Made by a program: the position numbers and the translations under genes. From assembly GCA_028864975.1 (NCBI GenBank), contig JAGWLG010000036.1:1-36258 (forward strand): a stretch of DNA of 36,258 nt, given 5' to 3'. Each line of letters opens with the position of its first letter. Position 1 is the first letter of the stretch. The notes beneath the pieces were generated by a model, which was given only the letters and a program-made list of their open reading frames with translations, was not told the origin of the DNA and searched no databases. Positions 1 to 8,104 of the stretch are shown in pieces. The stretch comes from Thermoplasmata archaeon (GTDB lineage Archaea; Thermoplasmatota; Thermoplasmata; Lutacidiplasmatales; UBA184).

Positions 1-729
1 GTTCCGGCGCGCTACGCCGAGGTGGGGCGGGTGAGCTCCCTCCACACTCGGATGGGATTCACCGACGACATCGGCCGCGGCAAGTCGAGCTTCATGGTCG
101 AGATGGGGGAGGTGGCGGAGATCCTGACACGGAGCGACAGCCGGAGCCTCGTCCTCCTGGACGAGGTCGGTCGAGGCACGAGCACGTCCGACGGGCTCGC
201 GCTCGCGTGGGGTGTCGTGCGATATCTCCACGACAAGGTCGGGGCGCGCGCCCTTGTCGCGACACACTACCATGACCTTATCGGACTCGTCGAGGGTCTC
301 CCCGCGGCCCGGAACGCGCACCTCGCGGTGCGCGAAGAGAAGGGGGAGATCACATTCCTGCGCACGCTCCTCCCGGGAGGAACGGAGAAGAGCTACGGCG
401 TCCATGTGGCGCAGCTCGCGGGCGTCCCGGCCCCCGTGCTTGAGGAGGCCCGCCGGATGCTCCGCGCCCCCCGGTCCGCCGCCCCCGCGTCAGGGTCTTC
501 CGTCCGACGCAGCCGCACCTCGGCTACCGGTCCCACGCCCGAGAGGTACACCCAGGCAGTCTTCGTGGAGGACCCCCAGGTAGAGCGAGCGCGCGAGATC
601 CTTCGGGAGGTGAACGCTCTCGAGGTCGAGAAGATGACCCCTGTTGAAGCCTTGAACCGTCTCCATCAGCTCTGGAGAAAGGCGCACCCGGAGCCTGCGT
701 CGGAAATGCGCAGTCTTCCCCAGACCTGA
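1..729 (+). CDS. mutS: DNA mismatch repair protein MutS, C-terminal part (5' end outside window)
   Basis: The reading frame is open from base 1, so this is the C-terminal ~242 residues of a MutS1-type mismatch recognition ATPase. The visible part is the ABC-type ATPase domain: the Walker B stretch SLVLLDEVGRGTST, the following D-loop SDGLALAWGV and the switch histidine in VATHYHDL. The helix-turn-helix dimerisation region follows (EKSYGVHVAQLAGVPAPVLEEARRML in sequence, split here only for naming), then a short variable linker and the conserved MutS tail with TPVEALNRLHQL. The Walker A loop and mismatch-binding domains lie upstream of the window. MutS binds mispairs and recruits MutL, which is encoded 1.7 kb downstream on the same strand. 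The presence of the C-terminal HTH argues for MutS1 rather than MutS2, which would have a Smr domain. Bacterial-type MutS/MutL in archaea are generally regarded as acquired by transfer. Confidence 0.96.
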   Translation, partial: VPARYAEVGRVSSLHTRMGFTDDIGRGKSSFMVEMGEVAEILTRSDSRSLVLLDEVGRGTSTSDGLALAWGVVRYLHDKVGARALVATHYHDLIGLVEGLPAARNAHLAVREEKGEITFLRTLLPGGTEKSYGVHVAQLAGVPAPVLEEARRMLRAPRSAAPASGSSVRRSRTSATGPTPERYTQAVFVEDPQVERAREILREVNALEVEKMTPVEALNRLHQLWRKAHPEPASEMRSLPQT

Positions 730-798
730 CAGGGCCAACGATGGGGAGGGGGGGGTGTCATGCCCTCGCCCGTACCAGTATGGCACCTCTCGGAGGTC

Positions 799-805
799 TT
801 TTATA
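799..805 (+). promoter_or_regulatory. TATA box (BoxA) of the DUF1326 gene
   Basis: TTTTATA is preceded by a purine-rich GGAGG that could serve as BRE. Its centre lies 25 bp before the ATG at 827, the spacing expected if transcription starts at the initiation codon. This supports a leaderless mRNA and separates the DUF1326/DUF2182 genes from mutS transcription. Confidence 0.7.
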
Positions 806-826
806 CGTCAAACTAGGTGCCTGGTC

Positions 827-1453
827 ATGGCTCCGCCCAAGTGGAACTTCGAGGCCGAATACATCCAAAGCTGCAACTGCGATTACGGCTGCCCGTGCAA
901 CTTCAACGGCTACCCTTCCTACGGGAACTGCGAAGCCCTCGTGGCCTGGAAGATCCGCAAGGGGCAGTTCGGCTCGACCAAGCTAGATGGGGCCATCGTT
1001 GCGACAGGGATGTGGTTCCCTGGGGCGCTCCACGAGGGGAATGGGACGGCGGCGGCGTACTTCGACCCGTCTACGACCCCGGACCAACGGGAGGCCTTGG
1101 GGCAGATCCTGACGGGGAAGGTCGGGGGCGGGTTCTTTGAGATCGCCGGGAAGATCGTGAGCAGGTTCCACGCGCCGAAGGTGGCCAAGATCGACTTCCA
1201 CTTCGATGGGTACGACAGCTGGTTCACCGTCGACGGCGTAGGCGAGGTCCGCTCCACCCATATCCTGAACCCGGTGACCAAGCAACCGTTCGAGGGGTCG
1301 ATCAAGCTCCCCGGTGGAATCATCTTCAAGGATGGGCTCGTGACCGGCATCCGGAAGTGGTGGCTCAAGGACGAGGACCTCCTCTCCCACCATGAGAACA
1401 AGAACGGCCACGTGGCCGTCGTAAAGTTCAACGAGACCGGCTGCGTCGGGTAG
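827..1453 (+). CDS. DUF1326 domain protein, cysteine-rich N terminus
   Basis: A 208-residue protein of the DUF1326 family, whose biochemical role is not established. The hallmark is the N-terminal CNCDYGCPCNF motif, giving Cys16, Cys18, Cys22 and Cys24, with a further Cys35 and one Cys near the C terminus. Such clustering suggests soft-metal binding (inference). No signal peptide or membrane segment is visible. The frame is open from a possible start at 755, but the ATG at 827 is chosen because a TATA box sits 25 bp before it and the conserved family sequence begins immediately after it. The next gene, 39 bp downstream, is a DUF2182 membrane protein. I recall these two families as frequent neighbours, so they probably act as a soluble and a membrane partner. 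Confidence 0.85.
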   Translation: MAPPKWNFEAEYIQSCNCDYGCPCNFNGYPSYGNCEALVAWKIRKGQFGSTKLDGAIVATGMWFPGALHEGNGTAAAYFDPSTTPDQREALGQILTGKVGGGFFEIAGKIVSRFHAPKVAKIDFHFDGYDSWFTVDGVGEVRSTHILNPVTKQPFEGSIKLPGGIIFKDGLVTGIRKWWLKDEDLLSHHENKNGHVAVVKFNETGCVG

Positions 1454-1492
1454 AGCGCGACGTCCGCGGCGGCCCCCTCCCCTGCTCCTGCG

Positions 1493-2362
1493 GTGAGAGG
1501 GCGGGCCGCAGGCACCGCGGAAGAAGGGGCTCCTACCCTCCGTTCCTCTTCTTGGTCGGAGGACCACACCTCGCCGGGTCCGGCCAAGGGCTCCCGCCCA
1601 TTCGCTTCCTTCGGCCTGTTCGCGCTGTTGGGGCTCCTCTCCTTGGTCGCGTGGGGGGCGACCTTGGCCAACGCCGAGGGCAGGGGCTCAGCGATGATGG
1701 TGATGATGGTGACCGGGGCGGGTACGCCGGGACTTCTCTTCTTCTTGGGCTCGTGGACCCTCATGATGGTCGCCATGATGTTCCCTTCCGCGGCCCCGAT
1801 GGTGCGCAGTTTCGTCGCGCTCTCGAGAAAGGGCCACGCCGGGTCCTCCGCCCGTGGGATCGGGGAGAGCGGCGTCTTCCTCGGAGCCTACGTGCTCGTA
1901 TGGACGCTCTTCGGGGTCGGTATCGTCGCCCTCTACTTCCTGGCCTCACCCCACGTTGGTGCCCTCGCCTCCCGGGGGAACATGGGCGTGACAATCGCCG
2001 GGGTCGTGCTCCTCGCCGCGGGGGTCTACCAGTTCACTCCGCTCAAGAGGGTATGCCTGAAGGGCTGCCAATCCCCGCTCGAGTTCCTCCTGCGTCGCTG
2101 GAGGAGCGGCCTCAAGGGGGCCTTTTCGGTGGGCCTCCGCCACGCCTCGTTCTGCGTTGGATGCTGCTGGCTCCTCTTCATCGTGCTCTTCGCCGTGGGA
2201 GTCATGTCGCTACCATGGATGGCCTTCCTGGGAGTAGCGATCTTCGCCGAGAAGACCTTCCCTCGGGGAGATCAGGTGGCCCACGCGTTGGGCGCCCTAT
2301 TCATGGTCACCGGCGCAGTCTTCCTCGCGCTCCCCAGCGTGGGCGCGGGGTTCCTCGTCTGA
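1493..2362 (+). CDS. DUF2182 integral membrane protein
   Basis: A 289-residue polytopic membrane protein of the DUF2182 family, annotated in databases only as a predicted metal-binding membrane protein. About six hydrophobic segments are visible. Family features are the methionine-rich WTLMMVAMMFPSAAPM segment, the CLKGCQSPLEFLLRRWRSG loop and the FCVGCCW cysteine cluster in the penultimate helix. Methionine and cysteine clusters on opposite sides of a membrane bundle would suit copper or another soft metal, but this is inference. The start is a GTG at 1493. The first ~30 residues are Ser/Pro-rich and may not all be translated, although no better start precedes the first helix. The gene lies 39 bp after the DUF1326 gene and is probably cotranscribed with it. 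The pair sits between mutS and mutL. Confidence 0.85.
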   Translation: MRGRAAGTAEEGAPTLRSSSWSEDHTSPGPAKGSRPFASFGLFALLGLLSLVAWGATLANAEGRGSAMMVMMVTGAGTPGLLFFLGSWTLMMVAMMFPSAAPMVRSFVALSRKGHAGSSARGIGESGVFLGAYVLVWTLFGVGIVALYFLASPHVGALASRGNMGVTIAGVVLLAAGVYQFTPLKRVCLKGCQSPLEFLLRRWRSGLKGAFSVGLRHASFCVGCCWLLFIVLFAVGVMSLPWMAFLGVAIFAEKTFPRGDQVAHALGALFMVTGAVFLALPSVGAGFLV

Positions 2363-2463
2363 ACGACAGCCGCCCTCGCGGGGGGATCCACCGTGCCCCC
2401 GTCGGACCTCGGTCGGGGCGATCCGAGAAGCCTTGATTTCCCAGGGGGGGCGTGGCGGGGGCG

Positions 2464-4329
2464 ATGGCCGCAAGTCCGGCAGCGGGTCGCGTCGCCCGCG
2501 GCCCCGAGCGCCGACGTATCCGGCGCCTCGACGAACGGACCGTTCACGAGATCGCCGCGGGGGAGGTCATCGAACGTCCCGCTTCCGTCGTCAAGGAGCT
2601 CGTGGAGAACTCGCTCGACGCGGGAGCACACGAGGTCCTTGTCCGGGTCGAGCAGGGAGGGCTCGCGCTCATCGAGGTCTCCGACGATGGCCTCGGGATC
2701 CTGCCCGAGGACCTCCCTGTCGCCTTCGAGAGGCATGCGACAAGCAAGCTCGAGAGCGCCCTCGACCTCCCTGCGGTCCGCACGCTAGGGTTCCGGGGTG
2801 AGGCCCTTGCAGCGATCGCGGCGGTGGCCCGGGTGACCCTCACGAGCCGCCCGGAAGGGGCCCACGAGGCGCGAACGCTCGAGGTCGAGGGGGGCCACGT
2901 AGGAGAGGTCCGTCCGGCCGCTCGCGCTCCCGGAACGACGCTGCTCGTCCGGGACCTCTTCTTCAACACTCCGGCTCGTCGGAAGTTCCTGAAGTCGCCG
3001 AAGACCGAGGCCCTCAAGATCGTCGAGACCCTGGAAGGCCTCTATCTCGCCCATCCGGCGGTCTCCTTCGGCCTGAGCCTCGACTGCGGCGAGATCGAGC
3101 GGTACCCGGCCGCCGCGACCTTGCAAGAGGCCACCGCCCGGGTCTTCGGGGTCCCCTTCCTGCGCAGCTCCTTCGACTTCTCCGGGGCCGCCGGCCCAGG
3201 GCTCTGGGTCGAGGGGGTCGCTTCTCATCCCTCCATGTCACGAGGCACTTCCCGCGGGATCGTGCTGGTGGTCGACGGCCGTGTCATCGTCTCGAAGGCC
3301 CTCTCCGACGGCGTCCGCTATGCCTACCACGAGCTGCTGCCCCGGGGGAGGTACCCCGTCGTCGTCCTGCATCTGAGGGCCGAGCCCGGGCGCGTGGACG
3401 TGAACGTCCACCCCACCAAGCGGGAAGTGCGCTTCGAGCGCGAGGCGGAACTACGGGAGGCCTTCCACGCCCTCTTGCGCTCAAAGCTCCACGACCAGCC
3501 TCGCGCCGCCCCCACGAGCGGACGCCTCTCCACGGGGGACTCCTCAGCCCACGCTCCGCTCGGACCCGCGGCTTCCGATGGGGCAGCGGTCCCTCCTCCG
3601 GAAGCGTTCGCGTCCGCCATGTCTCGGGGGGCCGTCGCAGCTCCCCTCGGGAACGCCCGAGGAGTTCTGTCGGCGCTTCCCACGCTCTCCTCCCACATCC
3701 GTCCCCTCGATGGCACGGGGGGCCCCACGGTGATCCCGGGGACCTCGGTCCATCCCGGCCTGGTGCTCCTCGGGCAGGTAGGGGAACTCTACATCGTTGG
3801 GGAGTCGCAGGGGTCGCCGCGATCGCTCGTGCTCATCGACGCCCACGCCGCGAGCGAGCGGGTCCTCTACGAACGGTTGAAAGCGACGGAGCCCCTGGCG
3901 CGTCAGGAACTGCTCGCTCCCCTGGAGGTCGAGCTCACGGCGAGGCAGAGGGCGACGCTTGAGACGTACGGGGGGGAGCTCGCCCGAGCCGGCTTCGTGG
4001 TCGAGCCCTTCGGCCGGTCGACCCACCGCATCCGGGCCGTGCCATTCTTCCGCGGGCACCGCGCGCGCCCTGAAGCGCTCGGTCGTCTTCTGGACGAGCT
4101 GGCCGACGGAGGGCGTGGCGGGGAGGCCGACCCGCTGCGCGAGCGGGTCGCGAAGAGCGCGGCCTGCCACATGGCGATCCGGGGCGGGGACGTCCTCTCG
4201 ATCCCGGAGATGCACCGGCTCCTGGGAGAGCTCTACGCCTGCCCCGAGAGCTTTACCTGCCCCCACGGCCGACCCATCATGCTCACGCTTCCGCGCGAGC
4301 GATTGGACCGGTGGTTCCTGCGACCGTGA
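2464..4329 (+). CDS. mutL: DNA mismatch repair protein MutL (endonuclease-type)
   Basis: A 621-residue MutL. The N-terminal GHKL ATPase domain carries EIAAGEVIERPASVVKEL, ENSLDAGA, DDGLGI, RHATSK and the lid motif GFRGEALAAIAAV, followed by the transducer domain (NVHPTKREVRFE). A Pro/Ala-rich linker of ~100 residues leads to a C-terminal dimerisation domain. That domain contains DAHAASERVLYE (from Asp459), matching the endonuclease motif DQHA(X)2E(X)4E with Q replaced by A, plus ACHMAI, CPHGRP (from Cys599) and a terminal WFLRP resembling the FxR motif. It should therefore be a metal-dependent nicking endonuclease like MutL-alpha and Bacillus MutL, not the non-nicking E. coli type. The start could be GTG 2452 or ATG 2464; both follow G-rich Shine-Dalgarno-like runs. 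The stop overlaps the start of the next gene as GTGA. Confidence 0.95.
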   Translation: MAASPAAGRVARGPERRRIRRLDERTVHEIAAGEVIERPASVVKELVENSLDAGAHEVLVRVEQGGLALIEVSDDGLGILPEDLPVAFERHATSKLESALDLPAVRTLGFRGEALAAIAAVARVTLTSRPEGAHEARTLEVEGGHVGEVRPAARAPGTTLLVRDLFFNTPARRKFLKSPKTEALKIVETLEGLYLAHPAVSFGLSLDCGEIERYPAAATLQEATARVFGVPFLRSSFDFSGAAGPGLWVEGVASHPSMSRGTSRGIVLVVDGRVIVSKALSDGVRYAYHELLPRGRYPVVVLHLRAEPGRVDVNVHPTKREVRFEREAELREAFHALLRSKLHDQPRAAPTSGRLSTGDSSAHAPLGPAASDGAAVPPPEAFASAMSRGAVAAPLGNARGVLSALPTLSSHIRPLDGTGGPTVIPGTSVHPGLVLLGQVGELYIVGESQGSPRSLVLIDAHAASERVLYERLKATEPLARQELLAPLEVELTARQRATLETYGGELARAGFVVEPFGRSTHRIRAVPFFRGHRARPEALGRLLDELADGGRGGEADPLRERVAKSAACHMAIRGGDVLSIPEMHRLLGELYACPESFTCPHGRPIMLTLPRERLDRWFLRP

Positions 4330-5243
4330 CCTCGACGCTCGCTTCCGCCCTCGAGCCGAAGCATGAGGGCCGCGCGACGTTCCGTGCGCTCGACCCCGAA
4401 CGCGACCGCGCAGAGATCGAACGGTTGCTGGCCCGGGCGGTCCCGCACGACTACCTGCTCCAGATGCTGGACCGATGGCTGGGCTCCCCGGGAACGCTCG
4501 GAGGGTTCGACGGCCAGGAGCTCGTCGCCATCGAGAAGCTGGAGGACCTCGAGCAGGGCGAGGGTTGGCTGGGGGCGATCCGGGTCGCGCCCGAACGACG
4601 CCGGGAGGGGTGGGCCCACCGCTTGACCGCGTGGTCGCTCGAGGTCGCGAAGCGGATGGGGATGCAGGTCGTCCGCCTCATCATCGAGGACGAGAACACC
4701 GCCTCGCGGGCCCTCTCGAAGGGTCTGGGATTCCGCTCCGTCGCCGCGCTCTCCCACTCCGTGGGGATCGCGCCGGCCACCGTCCCCTCGAGCGGGAAGG
4801 TCGCTCGCCTGGCCCGAGATGAGGAGCTCCCCGACCCTCGTGAACTGGAGGGGCTGCGGAGAACGAACGGGTTCCTGCTGACGACCGTGCCCCATCCGAT
4901 GAGGTTCGTGCGCGCGACCCCCCTTCGCCTCAAGGATGCCGCGCGCGCCGGTCACCTGCGCGTCATCGGAGATGACGTGCGGGAAGGTCTAGCCCTTCTC
5001 GGTCCTCGAGCGCCCTGGAGGTTCCGTGAAGGGCAGACCCTGCGGCTCCTCACCCCCTTGGGCGCCTCCGCCCTCGAGATCTTCGAGACGGTGAGCGAGG
5101 GGGTGCGGGAAGAAGGCTGCGAGCTGGAAGGCTTCTTGCCGGACGACCCGCCCTTCCTCCCCCCGCTGCGGAGCGCGGGCTGGAAGAGCGGCGAGCACGC
5201 CACCTGGGGTGAGCACGTCCAGCTCTACGAGGTCGCGCTTTGA
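4326..5243 (+). CDS. GNAT-family acetyltransferase with unrecognised C-terminal domain
   Basis: About 305 residues. The N-terminal ~150 residues form a GNAT fold: VAPERRREGWAHRL provides the acetyl-CoA pyrophosphate-binding motif A (R-x-E-G-x-A), and NTASRALSKGLGFRSV is the typical motif B ending. The following ~145 residues, including the segment EGLRRTNGFLLTTVPHPM, match no domain I recognise. The GTG at 4326 is preferred because it overlaps the mutL stop as GTGA, the usual sign of translational coupling; an upstream in-frame GTG at 4311 is possible. Its own stop overlaps the next start as TTGA. The substrate is unknown. Coupling to mutL hints at a repair-linked or protein-modifying role, but proximity is the only support. 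Confidence 0.8.
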   Translation: MTSTLASALEPKHEGRATFRALDPERDRAEIERLLARAVPHDYLLQMLDRWLGSPGTLGGFDGQELVAIEKLEDLEQGEGWLGAIRVAPERRREGWAHRLTAWSLEVAKRMGMQVVRLIIEDENTASRALSKGLGFRSVAALSHSVGIAPATVPSSGKVARLARDEELPDPRELEGLRRTNGFLLTTVPHPMRFVRATPLRLKDAARAGHLRVIGDDVREGLALLGPRAPWRFREGQTLRLLTPLGASALEIFETVSEGVREEGCELEGFLPDDPPFLPPLRSAGWKSGEHATWGEHVQLYEVAL

Positions 5244-5794
5244 GGGAGGTCGACCTCCGGGCCCCGGTCCAGCGTTTCCTCGCGGAGCGGGGCTACCGCA
5301 TCTTCGTCGACCCGGACGGCACGGACTACTTCGACGTGGTGGCCGTGAAGGGGGAGGAGGTCGGGCTCATCGAGCTCAAGGTCGCGGACTGGCGCAGGGT
5401 CCGGGAACAGGCGCTCGTCCGTCGCGGTTGGGGCGACTGGGTCGCGGTCCTGCTCCCCCGTCGTTCGCTGGCCGAGCGGGTGCTCCGGGCGGAGAGCTCC
5501 CCCCGCTCCGACCGGGTCGGGGTCTGGGTGCTCGAGGAGGGCGAGGTCCGGGTCTGCCGGGAGGCGCGGCCGATGGTGGCCCCCGGGGAGACCACGGTCT
5601 TCCCAGGGCTCAAGCAGCACCTCCTCGCTTCGCTGGCGATGAGAGAGGCAGGACTGCTTCCCCCCGAGGTCCAGTGGAGGATCGTCCACACGCCGCTGAC
5701 GAGGGGAGGGCGACGCCGACGCATGAGCGGGAAGGAATGGAAGCTCGAAGAGTTCGCGGACCCACCCCGGCGGGACCCCGAAGCGCCGAAGTGA
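5240..5794 (+). CDS. PD-(D/E)XK-like nuclease-fold protein, mutL operon
   Basis: A 184-residue protein that I read as a small PD-(D/E)XK superfamily nuclease. The catalytic-looking residues are Asp32 in YFDVVAV, Glu45 and Lys47 in LIELKVADW, spaced as in the family, followed by a helix and a strand (WGDWVAVLLP) as in Holliday-junction-resolvase-like folds. The N-terminal helix has Glu3 and Asp5, which may complete the metal site. The basic C-terminal tail (RGGRRRRMSGKEW) could bind DNA. No zinc or membrane elements are seen. The start is TTG at 5240, overlapping the GNAT stop by 4 nt. Together with mutL and the GNAT gene this forms a tightly coupled three-gene unit. The fold call rests on a short motif; substrate and activity are inferred. 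Confidence 0.7.
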   Translation: MREVDLRAPVQRFLAERGYRIFVDPDGTDYFDVVAVKGEEVGLIELKVADWRRVREQALVRRGWGDWVAVLLPRRSLAERVLRAESSPRSDRVGVWVLEEGEVRVCREARPMVAPGETTVFPGLKQHLLASLAMREAGLLPPEVQWRIVHTPLTRGGRRRRMSGKEWKLEEFADPPRRDPEAPK

Positions 5795-5816
5795 CCCGCG
5801 CGCGCTCCTCCCAGGG

Positions 5817-8033
5817 TCACTGCGGGCGCGGGGTCGCCCCCGGGGAAGGTCCAGGGTGCGGCGTGAGCCAGTCGACCTTCCCTCGTCGCAGGAAGGTGTA
5901 GACGCCGCGGGAGAGCTCGGGGGAGAACGGGTGGAGGGTGGCGCAGACCACCTCCCGGAGGTCCGGCAGGAAGGGACGGATGCTCAGGCTACGGAGCCCG
6001 ATCGTGAGCAGTTCCGCGGCTTCGGCACGTCGGTAGCAGGGGGTACGCACCAACGTCGAGAAGTAGATGCGGAGGACGCTGGCGAGCGCCTTCCGGTGGT
6101 CCCGTCCTCGCCCCAGGTCGCGCACCTGGCGGGCCAGCGTGGCATAGGCGGGAAGCACGTCGAAGTTCGGGTTGGGCGCGAGAGCGACACGGTAGCGGGT
6201 GAGCCGCGAGTCACGCTCCTCGTAGATGCGCCGGCCCAACGCCATCATCTCGTAGTACTGGAGCGTGTCGCAGATCCCGTTGACGGCGAGCAGGCCCATC
6301 CGCAGCCCCTGCGCAGCCCGCCGTCGGACCGCCATGCTCGAGCAGTTGAAGTCCGGGATGTACGTCCCAGGGCCCTGGGGACGCCCCAGGAGGTCCATCC
6401 TCTGGTGCGCGTGGTGGAAGAAGGAGATGTCCGGATGCTCTCGGAAGACCGAGGCGACGGAGGGAAGCTTCTCGGGGGTGAACTCATCGTCATCGTCGAG
6501 CCAGCAGATCACTTCGCCCCGGGCGAGCTCGATGCCCAGCGCGTGCTTCGGCCCGCTCGGCGCCTCCGGGCAGTAGACCACCCGGACGCCTTGAGAGGAG
6601 AGCCATCCGTCGAGCTCGGGCTCCTCGAACCCTTTGATGACGAGGACCTCCACGTCGTCCCGGGGGAAGCTCGTGCGAAGGACGGACTCCACCGCCCCTC
6701 GGATGTACCCTTGCCGCTTCCAACCCAGCACGACCACGGAGAGGTAGGGGGCGCGAGACAGGGCGGGGGCCGACCCGGGCGCGGGACCCGCGGCCGCCGG
6801 GTCCTCTCGCGTCCAGCGGTACGGGATGGGGTGGTACGGGGTAGGATAGAACTCCCCGGAGAGCCCCCGCTCAAAGAGCTCGAGATAGGCCGTGGCCTGC
6901 CTCGCGTAGGTCTGCATCGCCTGGGCGGCCCTTCCCTCCCGCCCCATCTGTTCGAGCCGAGGAGGATCCTGGAGCAGGCTCCGAAGCGCCCGGGCGTGCG
7001 CTTCGGGGGTGTTCGGTTCCACGGCGAGGTAGTCCCTCCCCGACGTCCCGATCTCGACGTGGGCGGCCGGGGTCGTGACCACCGGGACCCCCACGGCCGC
7101 CGCCTCCTGGATGACGATGGGGTAGCCCTCGTACCGGGTCGGAAGGAAGAAGGCGTCGCAGGCCGCGATGAGCTGGTCCTTCACCTCAGGGGAGACCGAC
7201 CCCAGGCTTCGGACCCCCTCCGAGCTCGGCTGACCGTTCCCCACGTTGAGCAGGGTGACCGGGAGCCCTCCCGACCGAAGGAGGCCCACCGTCTCACGAG
7301 CGATGTCGAGCCCCTTGCGGTAGTGGTCGCGGGCGATGAAGAGCAGGTAGAGGTTCCGAGGGTCGAGGCCGAGCGCTTCGCGCGCCTTCCTCCTCTCCTC
7401 GGGGCTCCGCAACGGCCTCGCCTCCGTCCCGTTGTAGATGACTTGGACGTGCGAAGGGCGGAGGTGGTAGGTCTCGAGGAGCTCCTCTCGGACCGCGGCC
7501 GAGGGAGCGACGCAGACGTCGGCCAGGGAGGCTCCTCGCCCCTCGAGCCACCAGAGGAAGGCCCAGTCGAGGTAGTAGCCCACCCGGGGACGGAAGGTCC
7601 GGGGCCGCAGGGCCCGCCCGATCTCGAGCATCCGCAGGCTGAGCCCGTGAAGGACGCCTACCGTGAGCGGCCGCCGTCCCCCGTTCGAGCGCTGCATCGC
7701 TCTGGCGCGTCGGATCACCGGGGCTCCGCCCTGCTCGTTGTTGACGACGACCACGTCCAGGTCGTCCGGGAGCTCGCGCGCGACGTTCTGCGAGAAGCCG
7801 AACTCGGGCCCGAAGGGGAACTTCCGCAGGCTCTCCCCCGGGACCAGTTGGGCCTCCATCCCTCCCCAGCGGGAAGGGCCCGTGGGCAGGCCCGGTCGCT
7901 CCGGATAGAAGACCCGTACGCGGTGGCCTCTCCGTGCGATCTCGCGCCCCAGGAAGGACACCACGTGGGAGGAACCCATCGATTCCACGGAGGGGTGGTG
8001 CGAGGAGACGAAGGCGATGTCCAGACCCGCCAT
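5817..8033 (-). CDS. Two-domain glycosyltransferase (GT4-GT2 fusion)
   Basis: A 738-residue cytosolic protein fusing two glycosyltransferases. Residues ~1-400 are a GT-B, GT4-family enzyme: an N-terminal FVSSHHPSVES...GSSHVV start, the hinge strand LYLLFIARDHYRKGLD, and the nucleotide-sugar EX7E motif in YEGYPIVIQEAA (Glu302/Glu310). From ~residue 429 (YLSVVVLGWKRQ) comes a GT-A, GT2-family domain with the metal-binding DDDD at 513-516 (CWLDDDDEF). The last ~100 residues are helical and unassigned. The frame extends far upstream, but the ATG at 8033 starts the Rossmann strand directly and has a weak TATA-like TTTTAC ~33 bp before it. The GT4 half is paralogous to the gene at 12429. Two transferase domains in one chain suggest consecutive sugar additions to one surface glycan (inference). 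Confidence 0.88.
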   Translation of the reverse strand: MAGLDIAFVSSHHPSVESMGSSHVVSFLGREIARRGHRVRVFYPERPGLPTGPSRWGGMEAQLVPGESLRKFPFGPEFGFSQNVARELPDDLDVVVVNNEQGGAPVIRRARAMQRSNGGRRPLTVGVLHGLSLRMLEIGRALRPRTFRPRVGYYLDWAFLWWLEGRGASLADVCVAPSAAVREELLETYHLRPSHVQVIYNGTEARPLRSPEERRKAREALGLDPRNLYLLFIARDHYRKGLDIARETVGLLRSGGLPVTLLNVGNGQPSSEGVRSLGSVSPEVKDQLIAACDAFFLPTRYEGYPIVIQEAAAVGVPVVTTPAAHVEIGTSGRDYLAVEPNTPEAHARALRSLLQDPPRLEQMGREGRAAQAMQTYARQATAYLELFERGLSGEFYPTPYHPIPYRWTREDPAAAGPAPGSAPALSRAPYLSVVVLGWKRQGYIRGAVESVLRTSFPRDDVEVLVIKGFEEPELDGWLSSQGVRVVYCPEAPSGPKHALGIELARGEVICWLDDDDEFTPEKLPSVASVFREHPDISFFHHAHQRMDLLGRPQGPGTYIPDFNCSSMAVRRRAAQGLRMGLLAVNGICDTLQYYEMMALGRRIYEERDSRLTRYRVALAPNPNFDVLPAYATLARQVRDLGRGRDHRKALASVLRIYFSTLVRTPCYRRAEAAELLTIGLRSLSIRPFLPDLREVVCATLHPFSPELSRGVYTFLRRGKVDWLTPHPGPSPGATPRPQ

Positions 8034-8062
8034 GGTGCGCGCCCGCACCAGGCACGCCCCTC

Positions 8063-8068
8063 GTAAAA
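8063..8068 (-). promoter_or_regulatory. Possible TATA box of the GT4-GT2 gene
   Basis: On the minus strand this reads TTTTAC, in the 71-bp gap between the phosphodiesterase stop and the glycosyltransferase ATG, about 33 bp before the start. It would give a leader of a few nucleotides. It is a weak match in a GC-rich background. Confidence 0.35.
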
Positions 8069-8104
8069 CCTGTGCGCGGCGGTGGCGGGCTCCCCCGAGG
8101 GGGT

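Noticed and set aside
5856..8066. Long plus-strand open frame (736 codons) opposite the GT4-GT2 gene
   Set aside because: It mirrors the real gene, is rich in Arg, Gly, Asp and His from GC-biased antisense codons, and has no recognisable domain.
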